The position numbers were made by a program, and so were the translations under genes. Under the pieces are notes generated by a model that did no database searches, was not told the DNA's origin, and was given only the letters and a program-made list of their open reading frames with translations. This document shows, piece after piece, positions 43,947-54,589 of a DNA stretch of 64,000 bases. Source of the stretch: Pseudomonas sp. K2I15 (lineage in GTDB: Bacteria; Pseudomonadota; Gammaproteobacteria; Pseudomonadales; Pseudomonadaceae); the NCBI RefSeq assembly GCF_002204795.1, contig NZ_NIXO01000010.1, positions 1 to 64,000 of the forward strand, in the 5' to 3' direction. How positions within the stretch are numbered: the first letter of the stretch is position 1; the number at the start of each line of letters is the position of its first letter.

Positions 43947-46094
43947 ATGGCTCAGCCCATGAACATGGATGACGTGCTGCAGACCTTCGTTGCTGAAAGT
44001 CGCGAGCTTCTGTTGCAAATGGAAGATGCGCTGCTACAGATCGAGAAGTCGCCACAGGACCTGGACACGATCAACGGACTGTTCCGCGTGGCTCACACGA
44101 TCAAAGGCTCGGCAGGCTTGTTTGGCTTGATGCCTATCGTTGAGTTTACCCACGTCGCCGAGAGCGTCCTGGACCGCGTACGCAGCCTGGAAGTGCGCGT
44201 AGACGAGGCCTTGAGTGCATTGTTTCTCGACGTCCGTGACCATATTAGCCAATTGATCGACCTATTGGCCGAGGATGGCAACCTTGACCGATTGGATGAG
44301 CCGTTACGGGCTCAGGGCCAACGCCTCAGTGAGCACCTGGCTCGGTATCTGGAGGGGCGGGTATCGACCGTATCGCCGACCGTTCAAGGCACGGTACCGG
44401 CGGACGAACAGGGTGTGAGTCTTGACCATTGGCATTTGTCGCTGCGCTTTGGTCCGGATGTGCTGCGCAATGGCATGGACCCTTTGGCGTTCCTGCGTTA
44501 CCTCGGCACGTTGGGGCGGTTGCTGCATACCGTCACATTGTTCGAGTCGCTGCCATCGGTGGCGGCAATGGATCCGGAAACCAATTACTTGGGGTTTGAG
44601 CTCGCCCTGGCCAGCGACGCCTCACGGGAGGTCATCGACGGTGCCTTTGATTTTGTTCGCGATGACGCCCTGATATTGATCCTTGCACCGCAGGCCAGTG
44701 TCCATGAGTGTCGTGCTCACATTGACGCGCTGCCACAAGACAATGTTGGCCTGCTTGAGCTGCTTGTACGCTGCGGCACATTGACGGAGCCCCAGGCTTT
44801 GCTCGTTGCTCAGGAGGGTGAGCAAGCATCGGCCGATAAGCTCGCAGAGCTTGAAGTGCTCCAGGATTCGATCACCCCGTTGATCAAGGCCGGCAAGGGC
44901 GCATCCAGCAACGAAGGCAATCTGATTCGGGTCGATGCCGCCAAGCTCGATCAACTGATCAATTTGGTCGGTGAGCTGATCATTGCCGGTGCCGGAGCCA
45001 ACCTGGTGGCGGTGCGCAGTGGGATTGGCGAGATGATCGAGGCCACCAGCCTGTTGTCGCGGTTAGTGGAGGAGGTACGTGATTCGGCATTGACGCTACG
45101 CATGGTGCAGATCGGTGCGACCTTCACACGTTTCCAGCGTGTGGTGCGGGACGTCTCCAAAGAGTTGGGCAAGGACATCGTGCTGCACATCGGCGGTGGC
45201 GAGACCGAGCTGGACAAGACCGTCGTCGAACGTATTGGCGACCCGCTGACGCACCTGGTGCGAAACGCCATGGACCATGGCATCGAGCCCGCGACCACTC
45301 GTATCAAACGGGGCAAGCCTGCCCAAGGCACGGTACGCCTGAATGCCTATCACGAGTCCGGCAGCATCGTTATAGAGGTGTCGGACGACGGCGGCGGCCT
45401 GGCCAAGGACAAAATCCTGGCCAAGGCCCGTGAGCGTGGCTTGGTGGGGGACGGCCAGCAACCGTCGGACAAAGACATCCTGAATTTGATTTTCGAGCCG
45501 GGATTCTCCACGGCCGACCAGGTCAGCAACTTGTCCGGCCGCGGGGTGGGCATGGACGTCGTGAAGCGCAATATCACGGCGTTGCGCGGCAGCGTGAGTC
45601 TGGAGAGCGAAGAAGGACGGGGCACCACGGTGAAGATTCGCCTGCCGCTGACGCTGGCAATTATCGATGGCTTTCTGATCGGGGTGGGCAAGGCCTCCTA
45701 TGTGATTCCGCTGAACATGGTGGAGGAGTGCATCGAGTTGGCGCCTCAGCAGGGAGCCGAGACCGGCTACCTGGACCTCAGGGGGGATGTGCTGCCGATC
45801 TTGCGGTTACGGGAGATGTTTGATGTGCAAGAGCCTGGAGGTAACCGAGAAAACGTTGTTGTCGTGCACTACGCCGGCCTGCGCGCCGGCCTGGTAGTTG
45901 ATCGCTTGCAGGGGGAGTTTCAGACCGTGATCAAGCCACTGGGCAAAGTGTTTGGTGATGCCCATGGCCTGGGAGGGTTCACGATCCTCGGGAGCGGGGC
46001 CGTGGCCCTGATTCTGGATATCCCCAATTTGCTCGGACGCATTGCCAAGGAAGCCACCCACCGTTCGATTCCAAGTCCTTTATCGACTCAATAA
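43947..46094 (+). CDS. cheA: Chemotaxis histidine kinase CheA
   Basis: A 715-residue CheA. The N-terminal HPt has H50 in [16 protein letters not shown] linker region of about 200 residues lacks a clear CheY-binding P2 match. The dimerisation domain is near 325-400 ([20 protein letters not shown]). The HATPase has [13 protein letters not shown] and DDGGGL, and FEPGFSTAD and [13 protein letters not shown] are the G boxes. A CheW-like P5 domain forms the C-terminus. GGGAG is 9 bases before ATG 43947. It autophosphorylates under MCP/CheW control and passes phosphate to CheY and CheB. Confidence 0.95.
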   Translation: MAQPMNMDDVLQTFVAESRELLLQMEDALLQIEKSPQDLDTINGLFRVAHTIKGSAGLFGLMPIVEFTHVAESVLDRVRSLEVRVDEALSALFLDVRDHISQLIDLLAEDGNLDRLDEPLRAQGQRLSEHLARYLEGRVSTVSPTVQGTVPADEQGVSLDHWHLSLRFGPDVLRNGMDPLAFLRYLGTLGRLLHTVTLFESLPSVAAMDPETNYLGFELALASDASREVIDGAFDFVRDDALILILAPQASVHECRAHIDALPQDNVGLLELLVRCGTLTEPQALLVAQEGEQASADKLAELEVLQDSITPLIKAGKGASSNEGNLIRVDAAKLDQLINLVGELIIAGAGANLVAVRSGIGEMIEATSLLSRLVEEVRDSALTLRMVQIGATFTRFQRVVRDVSKELGKDIVLHIGGGETELDKTVVERIGDPLTHLVRNAMDHGIEPATTRIKRGKPAQGTVRLNAYHESGSIVIEVSDDGGGLAKDKILAKARERGLVGDGQQPSDKDILNLIFEPGFSTADQVSNLSGRGVGMDVVKRNITALRGSVSLESEEGRGTTVKIRLPLTLAIIDGFLIGVGKASYVIPLNMVEECIELAPQQGAETGYLDLRGDVLPILRLREMFDVQEPGGNRENVVVVHYAGLRAGLVVDRLQGEFQTVIKPLGKVFGDAHGLGGFTILGSGAVALILDIPNLLGRIAKEATHRSIPSPLSTQ

Positions 46095-46117
46095 AGCGTC
46101 ATCAGGAGTTCCTCGCC

Positions 46118-48535
46118 ATGACCGTTATCAAAAATATTACGTTGTTGGTTTTCACGGCAATGCTGGGCGTCTTCGTGTTGGGTGGCACCAGCCTCTATCT
46201 GGCCGGTGAAATCAATTCGACCGCCAGTTATGCCAGCGTCAACACAGTGCCCAGCCTGCTTGAGATCGATAGGGCTGCCGAGGCTTTCAACAATCTCCAC
46301 ACCCTGCAATGGCAGCACGTGAGCGACGCGGGAAAAACCACAATCCCATCCTATTCAGAGGCCGTGGCGCAGAGTTTTGGCGTTATCACCAAGGCGTTTG
46401 ATCATTACCAGGCCGGCCTGATCTCTGATGATCATGATGCGACGCTGTTGAACCAGTTGCGCACCAAACTGGGGGAGTTTGCCACCTTGCAGGCGCGTTT
46501 CGACAAGTCGATTGATGACGGTGACAGGGCTGGCGCGCGCGGGCTGATTGAGGCCAGCCAGCCATTGCAAGGCGCGATTCAGGCGGGCATTGCCGAGGTG
46601 CGCCAATACAATCTGGAACTGGGACGTAAAGCCCAGCTGTTGGCTTCCAGCACCCAGCAGAACGCGCGCTCCATTATTTTACTGGTCGGCGCACTGACCC
46701 TCTTGGCCACAGTCCTGATCGGTGTATTGCTGGGACGTAGTTTGATGCGCCAGTTCGGCGGTGAGCCGGTGGTCGTTCGCGCCTTCGCTCAACGCTTGTT
46801 GGCGGGAGACCTGGATGCAAAAGCCACACTCAAGGCGGGCGACACCACTAGCCTGATGGCTTGCATGCAGCAATTGGGGGCAAGTTTGCATGGGCTGGTC
46901 GCGGAGATAAACCGTATGTCCAGCGAACACGACAAGGGCGAGATCGACGCACAGATCGATGCCGGTCGCTTTCATGGCAGTTACGGCTCCATGGCCCAGG
47001 GCATCAACGATATGGTCAACGGCCACATTGCGGTCAAGAAAAAAGCCATGGCCTGTATCCGCTCCTTCGGTGAAGGTGATTTGTCAGCGCCTCTGGAGCA
47101 ATTCCCTGGAAAAAAAGCCTTTATCAACGAAAGCATCGAGCTGTTACGCACCAACATCCTGGCACTGATCAATGAAATGAAGCACATGGCCAGCGAGCAC
47201 GAAAAAGGTGACATCGACGTCATGATTGATATCGAGCGCTTTGCCGGTTCGTACCGCGACATTGGCCAGGGTATCAATCAGATGGTCAGCGGCCATATCA
47301 GCGTTAAGAAGAAGGCCATGGCCTGTATCCGCTCTTTTGGCGAAGGCGATCTGTCTGCGCCCCTGGAGCAATTCCCCGGCAAAAAAGCCTTCATCAACGA
47401 AAACATCGAGCAACTGCGAGCCAATATTCTTGCGCTCGTCGAAGACACGAGCCAGATCAGTGACAGCGCGCTGATCGGCAAACTGGACACCCGGCCTGAC
47501 GCTGCGCGGCATCAAGGTGATTTCCGCCGGATCATCCTGGGTATCAATGGTTCGCTTGATGCGATCATCGTGCCTATTACCGAGGCCATGGACGTATTGT
47601 CGGCGATGTCCGGCGGCGACCTGACCCGCAGCATCACCGGTGATTATCAAGGCAAATTCCTGGAACTGAAAAACTCGGTCAATGGCACTGTCGAAAAGCT
47701 CTCGGAAATCATCAGCGAAGTGCGCGGCTCTGCGGACTCGTTGTCCAGTGCCTCGGAGGAAATCTCCGCCACGGCCCAAAGCATGAGCCAATCAGCCTCC
47801 GAGCAGGCTGCGTCGGTCGAGCAGACCTCGGCGTCGATGGAGCAAATGTCGGCGTCCATTGCCCAGAACACCGAAAATGCCAAGGTGACCGATGGCATGG
47901 CTGGAAAAGCCAACAAGGAAGCTTCGGAAGGCGGTCGTGCAGTGAAGGACACGGTGGCCGCGATGAAGACCATCGCCGAAAAAATCGGCATCGTCGACTC
48001 GATCGCTTACCAGACTAATTTGTTGGCGCTCAACGCGGCGATTGAAGCGGCACGTGCCGGCGAGCACGGCAAAGGGTTTGCGGTGGTGGCCGCCGAAGTG
48101 CGCAAACTGGCCGAGCGTAGCCAGATCGCCGCTCAGGAAATCAGTGAGGTGGCCAAAAACAGCGTTGCCTTGGCCGAGCGGGCGGGCAACCTGTTGGACG
48201 AGATTGTGCCGTCGATCGCCAAAACATCGGACCTGGTGCAGGAAATTGCCGCCGCCTCAGAGGAGCAATCCATCGGGTCTGAGCAAATCAACAGCGCGAT
48301 GTCGCAGATGAGCCAGCTGACTCAACAAAACGCTTCGGCGTCCGAGGAACTGGCGGCAACGGCTGAGGAAATGAGCGGCCAGGCCGAGCAGCTGCAGGAG
48401 CTCATGGGCTTTTTCACCGTACAAAGCAAGCGCGCGAGTCGGGCCATCTCGATGCCCATTATCAGTCGTGCGGCGTCGATGCTCGATCAGGACAGCCGTT
48501 CGACGGAGGGCGGTTTCGTCCGCTTCGGGAGCTGA
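46118..48535 (+). CDS. Methyl-accepting chemotaxis protein with poly-HAMP repeats
   Basis: An 805-residue receptor. TM1 is at about 8-30. A four-helix-bundle-like periplasmic domain follows (about 32-185) and TM2 is at about 188-208. A chain of HAMP-like units (about 210-530) comes next. A 90-residue block is repeated in tandem, including a 32-residue stretch identical in both copies ([20 protein letters not shown] within it). The MCP signalling hairpin has [20 protein letters not shown], then [18 protein letters not shown]. There is no C-terminal CheR-tethering pentapeptide. AGGAG precedes the ATG. It is the main receptor encoded inside the operon. Confidence 0.93.
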   Translation: MTVIKNITLLVFTAMLGVFVLGGTSLYLAGEINSTASYASVNTVPSLLEIDRAAEAFNNLHTLQWQHVSDAGKTTIPSYSEAVAQSFGVITKAFDHYQAGLISDDHDATLLNQLRTKLGEFATLQARFDKSIDDGDRAGARGLIEASQPLQGAIQAGIAEVRQYNLELGRKAQLLASSTQQNARSIILLVGALTLLATVLIGVLLGRSLMRQFGGEPVVVRAFAQRLLAGDLDAKATLKAGDTTSLMACMQQLGASLHGLVAEINRMSSEHDKGEIDAQIDAGRFHGSYGSMAQGINDMVNGHIAVKKKAMACIRSFGEGDLSAPLEQFPGKKAFINESIELLRTNILALINEMKHMASEHEKGDIDVMIDIERFAGSYRDIGQGINQMVSGHISVKKKAMACIRSFGEGDLSAPLEQFPGKKAFINENIEQLRANILALVEDTSQISDSALIGKLDTRPDAARHQGDFRRIILGINGSLDAIIVPITEAMDVLSAMSGGDLTRSITGDYQGKFLELKNSVNGTVEKLSEIISEVRGSADSLSSASEEISATAQSMSQSASEQAASVEQTSASMEQMSASIAQNTENAKVTDGMAGKANKEASEGGRAVKDTVAAMKTIAEKIGIVDSIAYQTNLLALNAAIEAARAGEHGKGFAVVAAEVRKLAERSQIAAQEISEVAKNSVALAERAGNLLDEIVPSIAKTSDLVQEIAAASEEQSIGSEQINSAMSQMSQLTQQNASASEELAATAEEMSGQAEQLQELMGFFTVQSKRASRAISMPIISRAASMLDQDSRSTEGGFVRFGS
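46900..47430 (+). repeat. 270-base tandem repeat encoding duplicated HAMP modules
   Basis: The blocks 46900-47160 and 47170-47430 align with a 270-base offset. From KKKAMAC to KKAFINE all 32 residues are identical, yet 12 of 96 bases differ, all silent. The duplication is therefore old and held under protein-level constraint. Confidence 0.85.
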
Positions 48536-48538
48536 CCC

Positions 48539-49045
48539 ATGAGTGCCTCAGTTGTTATGCCGGGCACTTTCGAGCCAGCCACGCACGTGGATGAGCCCTT
48601 GCAATACCTGACCTTTTTGGCGGCTCAGCAGATGTATGCGGTCAACACGCTGAGTGTTCGCGAGATCATCGAATACAACCAGGTGACGACCGTGCCGATG
48701 ATGCCGGCATTTCTGCGAGGGGTCATCAATCTTCGCGGCTCGGTGGTGCCGGTCGTGGACCTCAAGGCACGGTTTGGCAAGGGCGCGACGGTATTGGGCA
48801 GCCGTACGTGCATCGTCATTTTGGAGGCGGCGAAGGAGGGCGAATCCCAGGTCTTGGGGGTGGTAGTGGACTCGGTCAGCGAGGTGATCGAGATCCTTGA
48901 TATTGATATCAAGCCCGCACCGGCCTTCGGTAACCCTATTCGTACCGACTTCATCAGGGGGATGACCAAGGTGCGAGGCGACTTTGTCACGCTGCTGCAG
49001 ATTGAGCATGTTTTGTGTGTCGATGAGATGGCCGGCTTGATGTGA
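48539..49045 (+). CDS. cheW: Chemotaxis coupling protein CheW (first copy)
   Basis: A 168-residue CheW. It has LQYLTFLAAQQMYAVNTLSV, VREIIEYNQVTTVP, FLRGVINLRGSVVPVVDLKA (NLRG motif) and a C-terminal GMTKVRGDFVTLLQIEHVL. It bridges receptors and CheA. The ATG is 3 bases after the MCP stop with GGGAG upstream. A second CheW follows 61 bases later with clear divergence, so the two may couple different receptors. Confidence 0.94.
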   Translation: MSASVVMPGTFEPATHVDEPLQYLTFLAAQQMYAVNTLSVREIIEYNQVTTVPMMPAFLRGVINLRGSVVPVVDLKARFGKGATVLGSRTCIVILEAAKEGESQVLGVVVDSVSEVIEILDIDIKPAPAFGNPIRTDFIRGMTKVRGDFVTLLQIEHVLCVDEMAGLM

Positions 49046-49106
49046 GCTCGACGCGTACGGCCGCCTCCCCAGGCGCAACCGGAAAGTAATTGACCCGAGG
49101 TGATTC

Positions 49107-49631
49107 ATGGCGCTACCCATCGAAAGTCCAGGCAATGCCACGGTCTCGAGCCCGAGCCAATACCTCACCTTTGAGCTGGGGGATGAGATGTTCGCCGTTG
49201 GTACGCTCAACGTACGAGAAATCATCGAGTATGGGCCGATCACCAGCGTGCCGTTGTTGCCCCCCAGTATCCGGGGCGTGATTAATCTGCGAGGCGCTGC
49301 GGTGCCGGTGCTGGACCTGGGAGTGCGCTTTCGCGGCGAACGCACGGTACAGACCTCAAGAACCTGCTTCGTGATCATCGAGGTACAGGCCAGTACCTTG
49401 CGCAAGCCGGTGGGCATCATTGTGGATGCGGTCAGCGAGGTACTGGAAATCGCTGATCAGGACATCGAACCCTCGTTGAATTTCGGTACCGATGTCAGGG
49501 CGGACTTTCTATTGGGTATCGGCAAATTAGAGAGCGGTTTTGTGCTGTTGCTGGATATCGGTCGCGTGTTGTCGCTGGAGCAAGTCGATGCGCTGGTGAA
49601 GCTTGAGTCCCCGCTGCCCTCAACCGCCTGA
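49107..49631 (+). CDS. cheW: Chemotaxis coupling protein CheW (second copy)
   Basis: A 174-residue CheW. It has QYLTFELGDEMFAVGTLNVR, SIRGVINLRGAAVPVLDLGV and GIGKLESGFVLLLDIGRVL. It resembles the first copy in layout but differs at many positions, so it is an old duplicate rather than a recent one. GAGGTG precedes the ATG. It is followed by cheR after 21 bases. Confidence 0.94.
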   Translation: MALPIESPGNATVSSPSQYLTFELGDEMFAVGTLNVREIIEYGPITSVPLLPPSIRGVINLRGAAVPVLDLGVRFRGERTVQTSRTCFVIIEVQASTLRKPVGIIVDAVSEVLEIADQDIEPSLNFGTDVRADFLLGIGKLESGFVLLLDIGRVLSLEQVDALVKLESPLPSTA

Positions 49632-49652
49632 TTTTTCTTTGGGAACGTCCTT

Positions 49653-50456
49653 ATGAACGTGATTCTCTCCGACGCCGAGTTCCTGCAGTTTCGTAACCTC
49701 ATTCATCAAATCGCAGGCATCAGCCTTTCCGACGCCAAAAAACAGTTGGTCAGCGCTCGGCTGGCCAAGCGATTGCAAGTATTCAAGCTCAATACCTACG
49801 GCGCTTACTACAAGGTATTGATGAAGGACAGTACGGAGTTGCAGGTGGCAGTCGACATGCTGACGACCAACGAAACCTACTTTTTTCGCGAGCCCAAGCA
49901 TTTTGATTTCCTGCGTGATGTGGCGCTGCCCGAACTGCGTGGCAGCGGGCCTCTGCGCATCTGGAGTGGCGCCTGCTCCACCGGTGAAGAGCCCTACACC
50001 CTGGCGATGGTCCTGGCGGACAACCTTGCGGGCAGGCCCTGGGAGATTGTTGCGTCGGACATCAGCAGCCGGGTGTTGGACAAAGCCCGCCAGGGACGCT
50101 ACCCCCTCGAAAGTACGCGTGGCATTCCTGAGGCGCTGCTCAACAAGTATTGCCTCAAGGGTGTCGGCGCCAACCACGGTTGCTTCATGGTTGAACCGGC
50201 ACTTGCCTCAAGGATCGATTTCCAGGCCATCAATTTGAATAATCCGCTGCCGAAACTCGGGATGTTCGACGTGATCTTCCTGCGCAACGTGATGATCTAT
50301 TTTGACAACGACACCAAAGTGCAAGTGGTCAAGCGCCTGATCAGCCATCTCAAGCCCGGCGGGTATTTTCTGGTGAGCCATTCGGAGAGCCTCAATGGCA
50401 TCACCGATGAGCTGCGACTGGTAAAACCTTCAATCTACCGGAGGCCACATGCCTGA
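49653..50456 (+). CDS. cheR: Chemotaxis protein methyltransferase CheR
   Basis: A 267-residue CheR. The N-terminal helical domain ends in TTNETYFFRE. The SAM-binding domain has RIWSGACSTGEEPYTLAM, IVASDISSRVLDKARQGRYP and FDVIFLRNVMIYFD. It methylates receptor Glu residues using SAM. There is no TPR extension. Since no receptor here has a C-terminal pentapeptide, it likely acts without tethering. Its end overlaps cheD by 8 bases. Confidence 0.95.
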   Translation: MNVILSDAEFLQFRNLIHQIAGISLSDAKKQLVSARLAKRLQVFKLNTYGAYYKVLMKDSTELQVAVDMLTTNETYFFREPKHFDFLRDVALPELRGSGPLRIWSGACSTGEEPYTLAMVLADNLAGRPWEIVASDISSRVLDKARQGRYPLESTRGIPEALLNKYCLKGVGANHGCFMVEPALASRIDFQAINLNNPLPKLGMFDVIFLRNVMIYFDNDTKVQVVKRLISHLKPGGYFLVSHSESLNGITDELRLVKPSIYRRPHA

Positions 50457-50961
50457 CACCCGCGAGATTTTCCTGAATCCTGGCGAATGGTTTTTCGGCT
50501 CTGGCTCGATTCGGATACGCACCGTGCTGGGGTCGTGTGTTGCATTGGTGTTCTGGCATCCACGGCGCTTGTTGGGAGGCATGTGTCACTACCTGCTGCC
50601 TCAGCGTGCAGTGACGAACCCGGGTGCTTTAGACGGTCGTTACGGCAATGAGGCGCTCGAATTGTTGCTCGGCAGAATACACGCGAGCAAGGCCAGGCCT
50701 GCCGAGTTCAGAATCAGCGTATTTGGCGGTGGGAACATGTTTCCTGGGCTTGTGCGTTCGGACAGTCACTACGTCGGGCAGCGCAATGTCGAACAAGCCC
50801 GGCACCTGCTCGACCTGCATCAGTTGCATTGTCACAACTTTCACGTGGAAGGCGTGGGTTATCGAACCGTGGTGTTTGATCTTGGCAATGGCGACATTGA
50901 GCTCAACTACCTGGCCCTACAGAAACAAACCGGCAGCCCTCGTGGAGAGCGTGCGACATGA
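50449..50961 (+). CDS. cheD: Chemoreceptor glutamine deamidase CheD
   Basis: A 170-residue CheD. The catalytic Cys and His are in [20 protein letters not shown] and [10 protein letters not shown], with the Thr in [15 protein letters not shown] is also conserved. It deamidates receptor Gln to Glu and can bind CheC or CheY homologues. It overlaps both cheR (8 bases) and cheB (4 bases), showing tight coupling of the adaptation genes. Confidence 0.94.
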   Translation: MPDTREIFLNPGEWFFGSGSIRIRTVLGSCVALVFWHPRRLLGGMCHYLLPQRAVTNPGALDGRYGNEALELLLGRIHASKARPAEFRISVFGGGNMFPGLVRSDSHYVGQRNVEQARHLLDLHQLHCHNFHVEGVGYRTVVFDLGNGDIELNYLALQKQTGSPRGERAT

Positions 50962-52028
50962 GCCTTATCAAAGTACTGATCATTGACGATTCCGCCGTGG
51001 TTCGCCAAGTGCTGACGGCGACCCTGGGGCAAGACCCTGCCATCGAAGTCATCGGCGCGGCGGCGGACCCGGTGTTTGCCATGGATAAAATGAACAAGCA
51101 GTGGCCGGATGTGATTGTGCTGGACGTAGAGATGCCACGGATGGATGGCATTACGTTCCTCAAGAAGCTGATGGCCGAACACCCCACGCCGGTGGTCATC
51201 TGCTCCACGTTGACCGAGAAGGGCGCGGCCACCACCATGCAGGCCCTGGCTGCCGGGGCAGTCAGTATTGTGACCAAGCCACAACTCAATTTGCGCCAGT
51301 TTCTGACCGACAGTTCCGATGAGTTGGCCGGTGCCGTCAAGGCGGCCGCCAAGGCCAATATGAAACGTATGGTGCCTTCCGGCGAACGCGCCGCCGTGAG
51401 GTTGAATGCCGATGTCATTCTTCCTGCGGGTACCCAAGCGATGGCGCGTACCACCGAAAACATCGTCGCCATTGGTACGTCTACGGGGGGGACTCAAGCC
51501 CTGGAGTTGGTGCTGACCGCCTTGCCCAGGGTGTGCCCGGGCATTGTAATTGTGCAGCACATGCCTGAACACTTCACTGCGGCGTTTGCCGAGCGCCTCA
51601 ATCGATTATGCGAGATTGAGGTCAGGGAGGCGAAGAATGGCGACCGCGTCATTCCCGGTTGCGCACTGATTGCTCCTGGCGGCAGGCATATGTTGCTCAA
51701 GCGCAGCGGTGCTCAATACCAGGTTGAAATTGTTGACGGTCCTCCCGTCAGCCGGCATCGCCCTTCCGTTGATGTACTGTTCCGATCCGTCGCGCGCAGT
51801 GCCGGCGCTAACGCGCTGGGTATCATCATGACGGGCATGGGGGACGACGGCGCCCGTGGCCTGAAGGAAATGCACGACAACGGGGCCCGCACCCTCGGCC
51901 AGGATGAAGAGTCCTGTGTGGTGTACGGCATGCCGAAGGAAGCATTCAAGCTGGGTGCGGTAGAGCGTGAGTTGCCCCTGGAACATATTTCGGCAGCGAT
52001 TTTGCAATCGATGCATCAACGCCGCTGA
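50958..52028 (+). CDS. cheB: Chemotaxis response regulator protein-glutamate methylesterase CheB
   Basis: A 356-residue CheB. The receiver has phospho-acceptor D56 ([13 protein letters not shown]). The methylesterase domain has the triad S175 ([11 protein letters not shown]), H201 ([15 protein letters not shown]) and Asp near 297 ([14 protein letters not shown]). It removes receptor methyl esters when phosphorylated by CheA. It overlaps cheD by 4 bases and ends the tightly packed part of the operon. Confidence 0.95.
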   Translation: MSLIKVLIIDDSAVVRQVLTATLGQDPAIEVIGAAADPVFAMDKMNKQWPDVIVLDVEMPRMDGITFLKKLMAEHPTPVVICSTLTEKGAATTMQALAAGAVSIVTKPQLNLRQFLTDSSDELAGAVKAAAKANMKRMVPSGERAAVRLNADVILPAGTQAMARTTENIVAIGTSTGGTQALELVLTALPRVCPGIVIVQHMPEHFTAAFAERLNRLCEIEVREAKNGDRVIPGCALIAPGGRHMLLKRSGAQYQVEIVDGPPVSRHRPSVDVLFRSVARSAGANALGIIMTGMGDDGARGLKEMHDNGARTLGQDEESCVVYGMPKEAFKLGAVERELPLEHISAAILQSMHQRR

Positions 52029-52286
52029 CTGTTCAGATTTCTGTATGGAAGTTGTTTTAAATCACGGCAGCAGCGGGCGAATGCGAGTTAGATAATAATG
52101 CCGTTCACTAATGGGTTGGAATGGTGGAAGGCATGGCCTTGCGTACATCCATTTGAATAGAAACAGGCTAGTAGTTTTAGGACCTTTGTCAGCAGCGTCC
52201 ATGTTCTTGTTTTTTTCACGAAGAATTTACATGTTGCTTCGTAGCATGTTGCTATTGCGGTATTGAGGCTGGTTTCGGGAGAGTTT

Positions 52287-53219
52287 ATGTCAGGTTTGAT
52301 GGCGTCAATTAACAGTCGCACACAACTGGTAGGGCAAAATCGACTGGAACTCTTGCTCTTCCGATTCGATAATCGCCAGTTGTACGGAATCAATGTATTT
52401 AAAGTCAGGGAGGTTATTCGCTGCCCAAAACTTTCCATGATGCCAAAGTCTAATATCAATATTTGTGGCGTGGCGAATATAAGGGGTAGCTGCATTCCGA
52501 TTCTGGACTTGGCAATGGCAACAGGGTTGCCGGGCGTCAAGGATGTTGAAAATGCCTTTGTTATTCTCACGGAGTATAACAACCGTGTTCAAGGGTTCCT
52601 GGTGTATGCCGTTGAGCACATTGTCAACTTGAACTGGGAAGATATCCATCCGCCTCCCATGGGGAGTGGTGACAACAACTATTTAACGGCGGTAACGCGT
52701 AGCGATAATCGTTTGGTAGAAATTATCGACGTTGAAAAGGTACTGACCGAGATTTCGCCATGCTCCGAGGAGATTTCCCCGGGGGTAGTCGATGACGAAG
52801 TGAACCAAACGGCGCAGCACCTGCGCGTATTGACCGTAGATGACTCGATGGTGGCGCGTAAGCAGGTGACCCGTTGCCTGGAAACCGTGGGCGTTGAGGT
52901 TGTCGCGTTAAATGATGGTCGACAGGCTCTGGATTACCTTCGGGCAATGCTTGATGAAGGGCGTAAGCCGGATGAGGAGTTTCTGATGATGATTTCGGAC
53001 ATCGAAATGCCAGAAATGGATGGCTATACGTTGACCACCGAAATCCGTAACGACCCACGAATGGCAAACCTGCACATCGTTTTGCACACCTCGTTATCCG
53101 GGGGGTTTAACCAAGCCATGGTCAAGAAAGTCGGCGCCGATGACTTCCTGGCAAAGTTTCGCCCGGATGATTTGGCCGGTCGTGTAGTAGCCCGGATCAA
53201 AAATACCAGAGCCGGCTGA
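52287..53219 (+). CDS. cheV: CheV-type protein (CheW domain + receiver)
   Basis: About 310 residues. The N-terminal CheW domain (ELLLFRFDNRQLYGINVFKV, GVANIRGSCIPILDLAMATG) is followed by a C-terminal receiver with the acidic pair in LTVDDSMVARKQ, phospho-acceptor Asp in MISDIEMPEMDGY and Lys in FLAKFRPDDL. It couples receptors to CheA and is tuned by phosphorylation. GGGAGAG precedes ATG 52287; a TTG at 52263 is in frame. The 258-base gap after cheB is AT-rich and could hold its own promoter. Confidence 0.92.
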   Translation: MSGLMASINSRTQLVGQNRLELLLFRFDNRQLYGINVFKVREVIRCPKLSMMPKSNINICGVANIRGSCIPILDLAMATGLPGVKDVENAFVILTEYNNRVQGFLVYAVEHIVNLNWEDIHPPPMGSGDNNYLTAVTRSDNRLVEIIDVEKVLTEISPCSEEISPGVVDDEVNQTAQHLRVLTVDDSMVARKQVTRCLETVGVEVVALNDGRQALDYLRAMLDEGRKPDEEFLMMISDIEMPEMDGYTLTTEIRNDPRMANLHIVLHTSLSGGFNQAMVKKVGADDFLAKFRPDDLAGRVVARIKNTRAG

Positions 53220-53293
53220 TCTTCAGCACCGCAACACGCCAGCCAAGGAGGCTTTATAGGAACGCCATACAATAAACTCAACGAGGGCGTGTC

Positions 53294-54427
53294 ATGTTGA
53301 AATGCAATGAGCTCTATCAGTTGGATATTGACAGCGAGGCAAGGCCATTTTGGAGGGATCGCCCAACCCGCCCTGACGTGAAGGTCTATTGCGCCCTGGG
53401 TTGCGGGAGTGCAACACCAGGCGATAGCGTTTCTTCAACCCCGGCTTTGCCACTCCCAACTTCGTGCTCAACACAGACAACGATGAGCGAAGAACTGGTA
53501 GCCGCCAGGAAAATCTGCGCTAGATCCAAGGCAGCCGTAATCGAGATGTTTAGTCATGCACGCATGGGCAAAGCCCTGGAACTCAAAAACATCAGCGCGT
53601 TGGTCGACGACATTTCCAATTCGATTTCGCGCCACCCGGACGCATTTATCAACCTGGCTCGGTTGAAGAGTATCGACGACTACACTTACATGCATTCGGT
53701 CGCCGTTTGCGGGTTGATGATTGCCTTGGGCAATCAACTCGGTCTGCCCGAAACCTTGATGCGCAGGGCAGGGCTGGCAGGTCTGCTTCACGATATTGGA
53801 AAAATGGCTATCTCCGGCGCCATTCTTAACAAACCTGGCCGACTGAGCGAGGACGAACTGCAGTTGGTCCGAACCCATCCGCTTGAAGGCGAAAAAACCC
53901 TGTTGGCCACATCGCAGGTGTGCGAAATGATCGTGGATGTGTGCCTGCACCACCATGAACGGGTGGATGGCACAGGCTACCCGCATCGGTTGGCAGGCGA
54001 GCAGATCAGCCTCTTTTCTCGCATGGCCGCTGTTTGCGATGTTTATGACGCGATCACCTCCGACCGCTCCTATAACGAGGGCTGGGATCCGGCCGTTGCT
54101 ATCCAGCACATGTCGACCAGCGAGGGACACTTTGATGACCACGTATTCAGGGCATTTTTAAAGTCAGTGGGTATTTACCCAGTGGGCTCGATTGTTCAAC
54201 TGAAGAGTGGAGGTATCGGTGTTGTCATCGAACAGCATGCTCATTCTCTGCTGACGCCTAAAGTTAAACTGTTTTTTTTGCCCGTGCTGAATATTCACAT
54301 AAAGCCGAGAATCGTAGACCTGAGTGACCCTTTGCAGAGTGACCGGATCGTCGAGCGTGTACCTGCCCAGCGTTATGGGTTCAAGAATACTGAGTTGCTG
54401 TGGCTGGAAGAAACGACGCACCAGTAA
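53294..54427 (+). CDS. HD-GYP-domain protein (c-di-GMP phosphodiesterase-like)
   Basis: A 377-residue protein. The HD-GYP domain spans about 120-310: HSVAVCGLMIALGNQLGLPE, LLHDIGKMAISG, HHHERVDGTGYPHRLAG and CDVYDAITSDR. All metal-binding His/Asp and the GYP motif are present, so it should hydrolyse c-di-GMP. The first 60 residues are where DUF3391 is usual, but only MLK and PFWR are recognisable, so that domain looks eroded. It lies 74 bases after cheV in the same direction and ties the chemosensory operon to c-di-GMP. Confidence 0.91.
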   Translation: MLKCNELYQLDIDSEARPFWRDRPTRPDVKVYCALGCGSATPGDSVSSTPALPLPTSCSTQTTMSEELVAARKICARSKAAVIEMFSHARMGKALELKNISALVDDISNSISRHPDAFINLARLKSIDDYTYMHSVAVCGLMIALGNQLGLPETLMRRAGLAGLLHDIGKMAISGAILNKPGRLSEDELQLVRTHPLEGEKTLLATSQVCEMIVDVCLHHHERVDGTGYPHRLAGEQISLFSRMAAVCDVYDAITSDRSYNEGWDPAVAIQHMSTSEGHFDDHVFRAFLKSVGIYPVGSIVQLKSGGIGVVIEQHAHSLLTPKVKLFFLPVLNIHIKPRIVDLSDPLQSDRIVERVPAQRYGFKNTELLWLEETTHQ

Positions 54428-54589
54428 TTGTAGTTTAAAACCTAGTTGTCATGTCATCGGTCGCGGGTTAATTAACTAGCCGGGCAGAGGCTCAAGCAGC
54501 GATGATTGTTAGTTTTGCCGAGTGTGCAAGGACAGCGAAGTGCCGACGTTAACTTATGCCGGCGATAATTACCGTGGGCAGGAGATACC

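Noticed and set aside
48539..49631. Recent duplication of cheW
   Set aside because: The two copies share layout but differ widely in sequence, so they are old paralogues, common in chemosensory operons.
54540..54589. Possible FliA (sigma28) promoter before the Cache MCP (GCCGGCGATAA)
   Set aside because: No TAAA-type -35 element at the right distance, and the -10 has extra bases.
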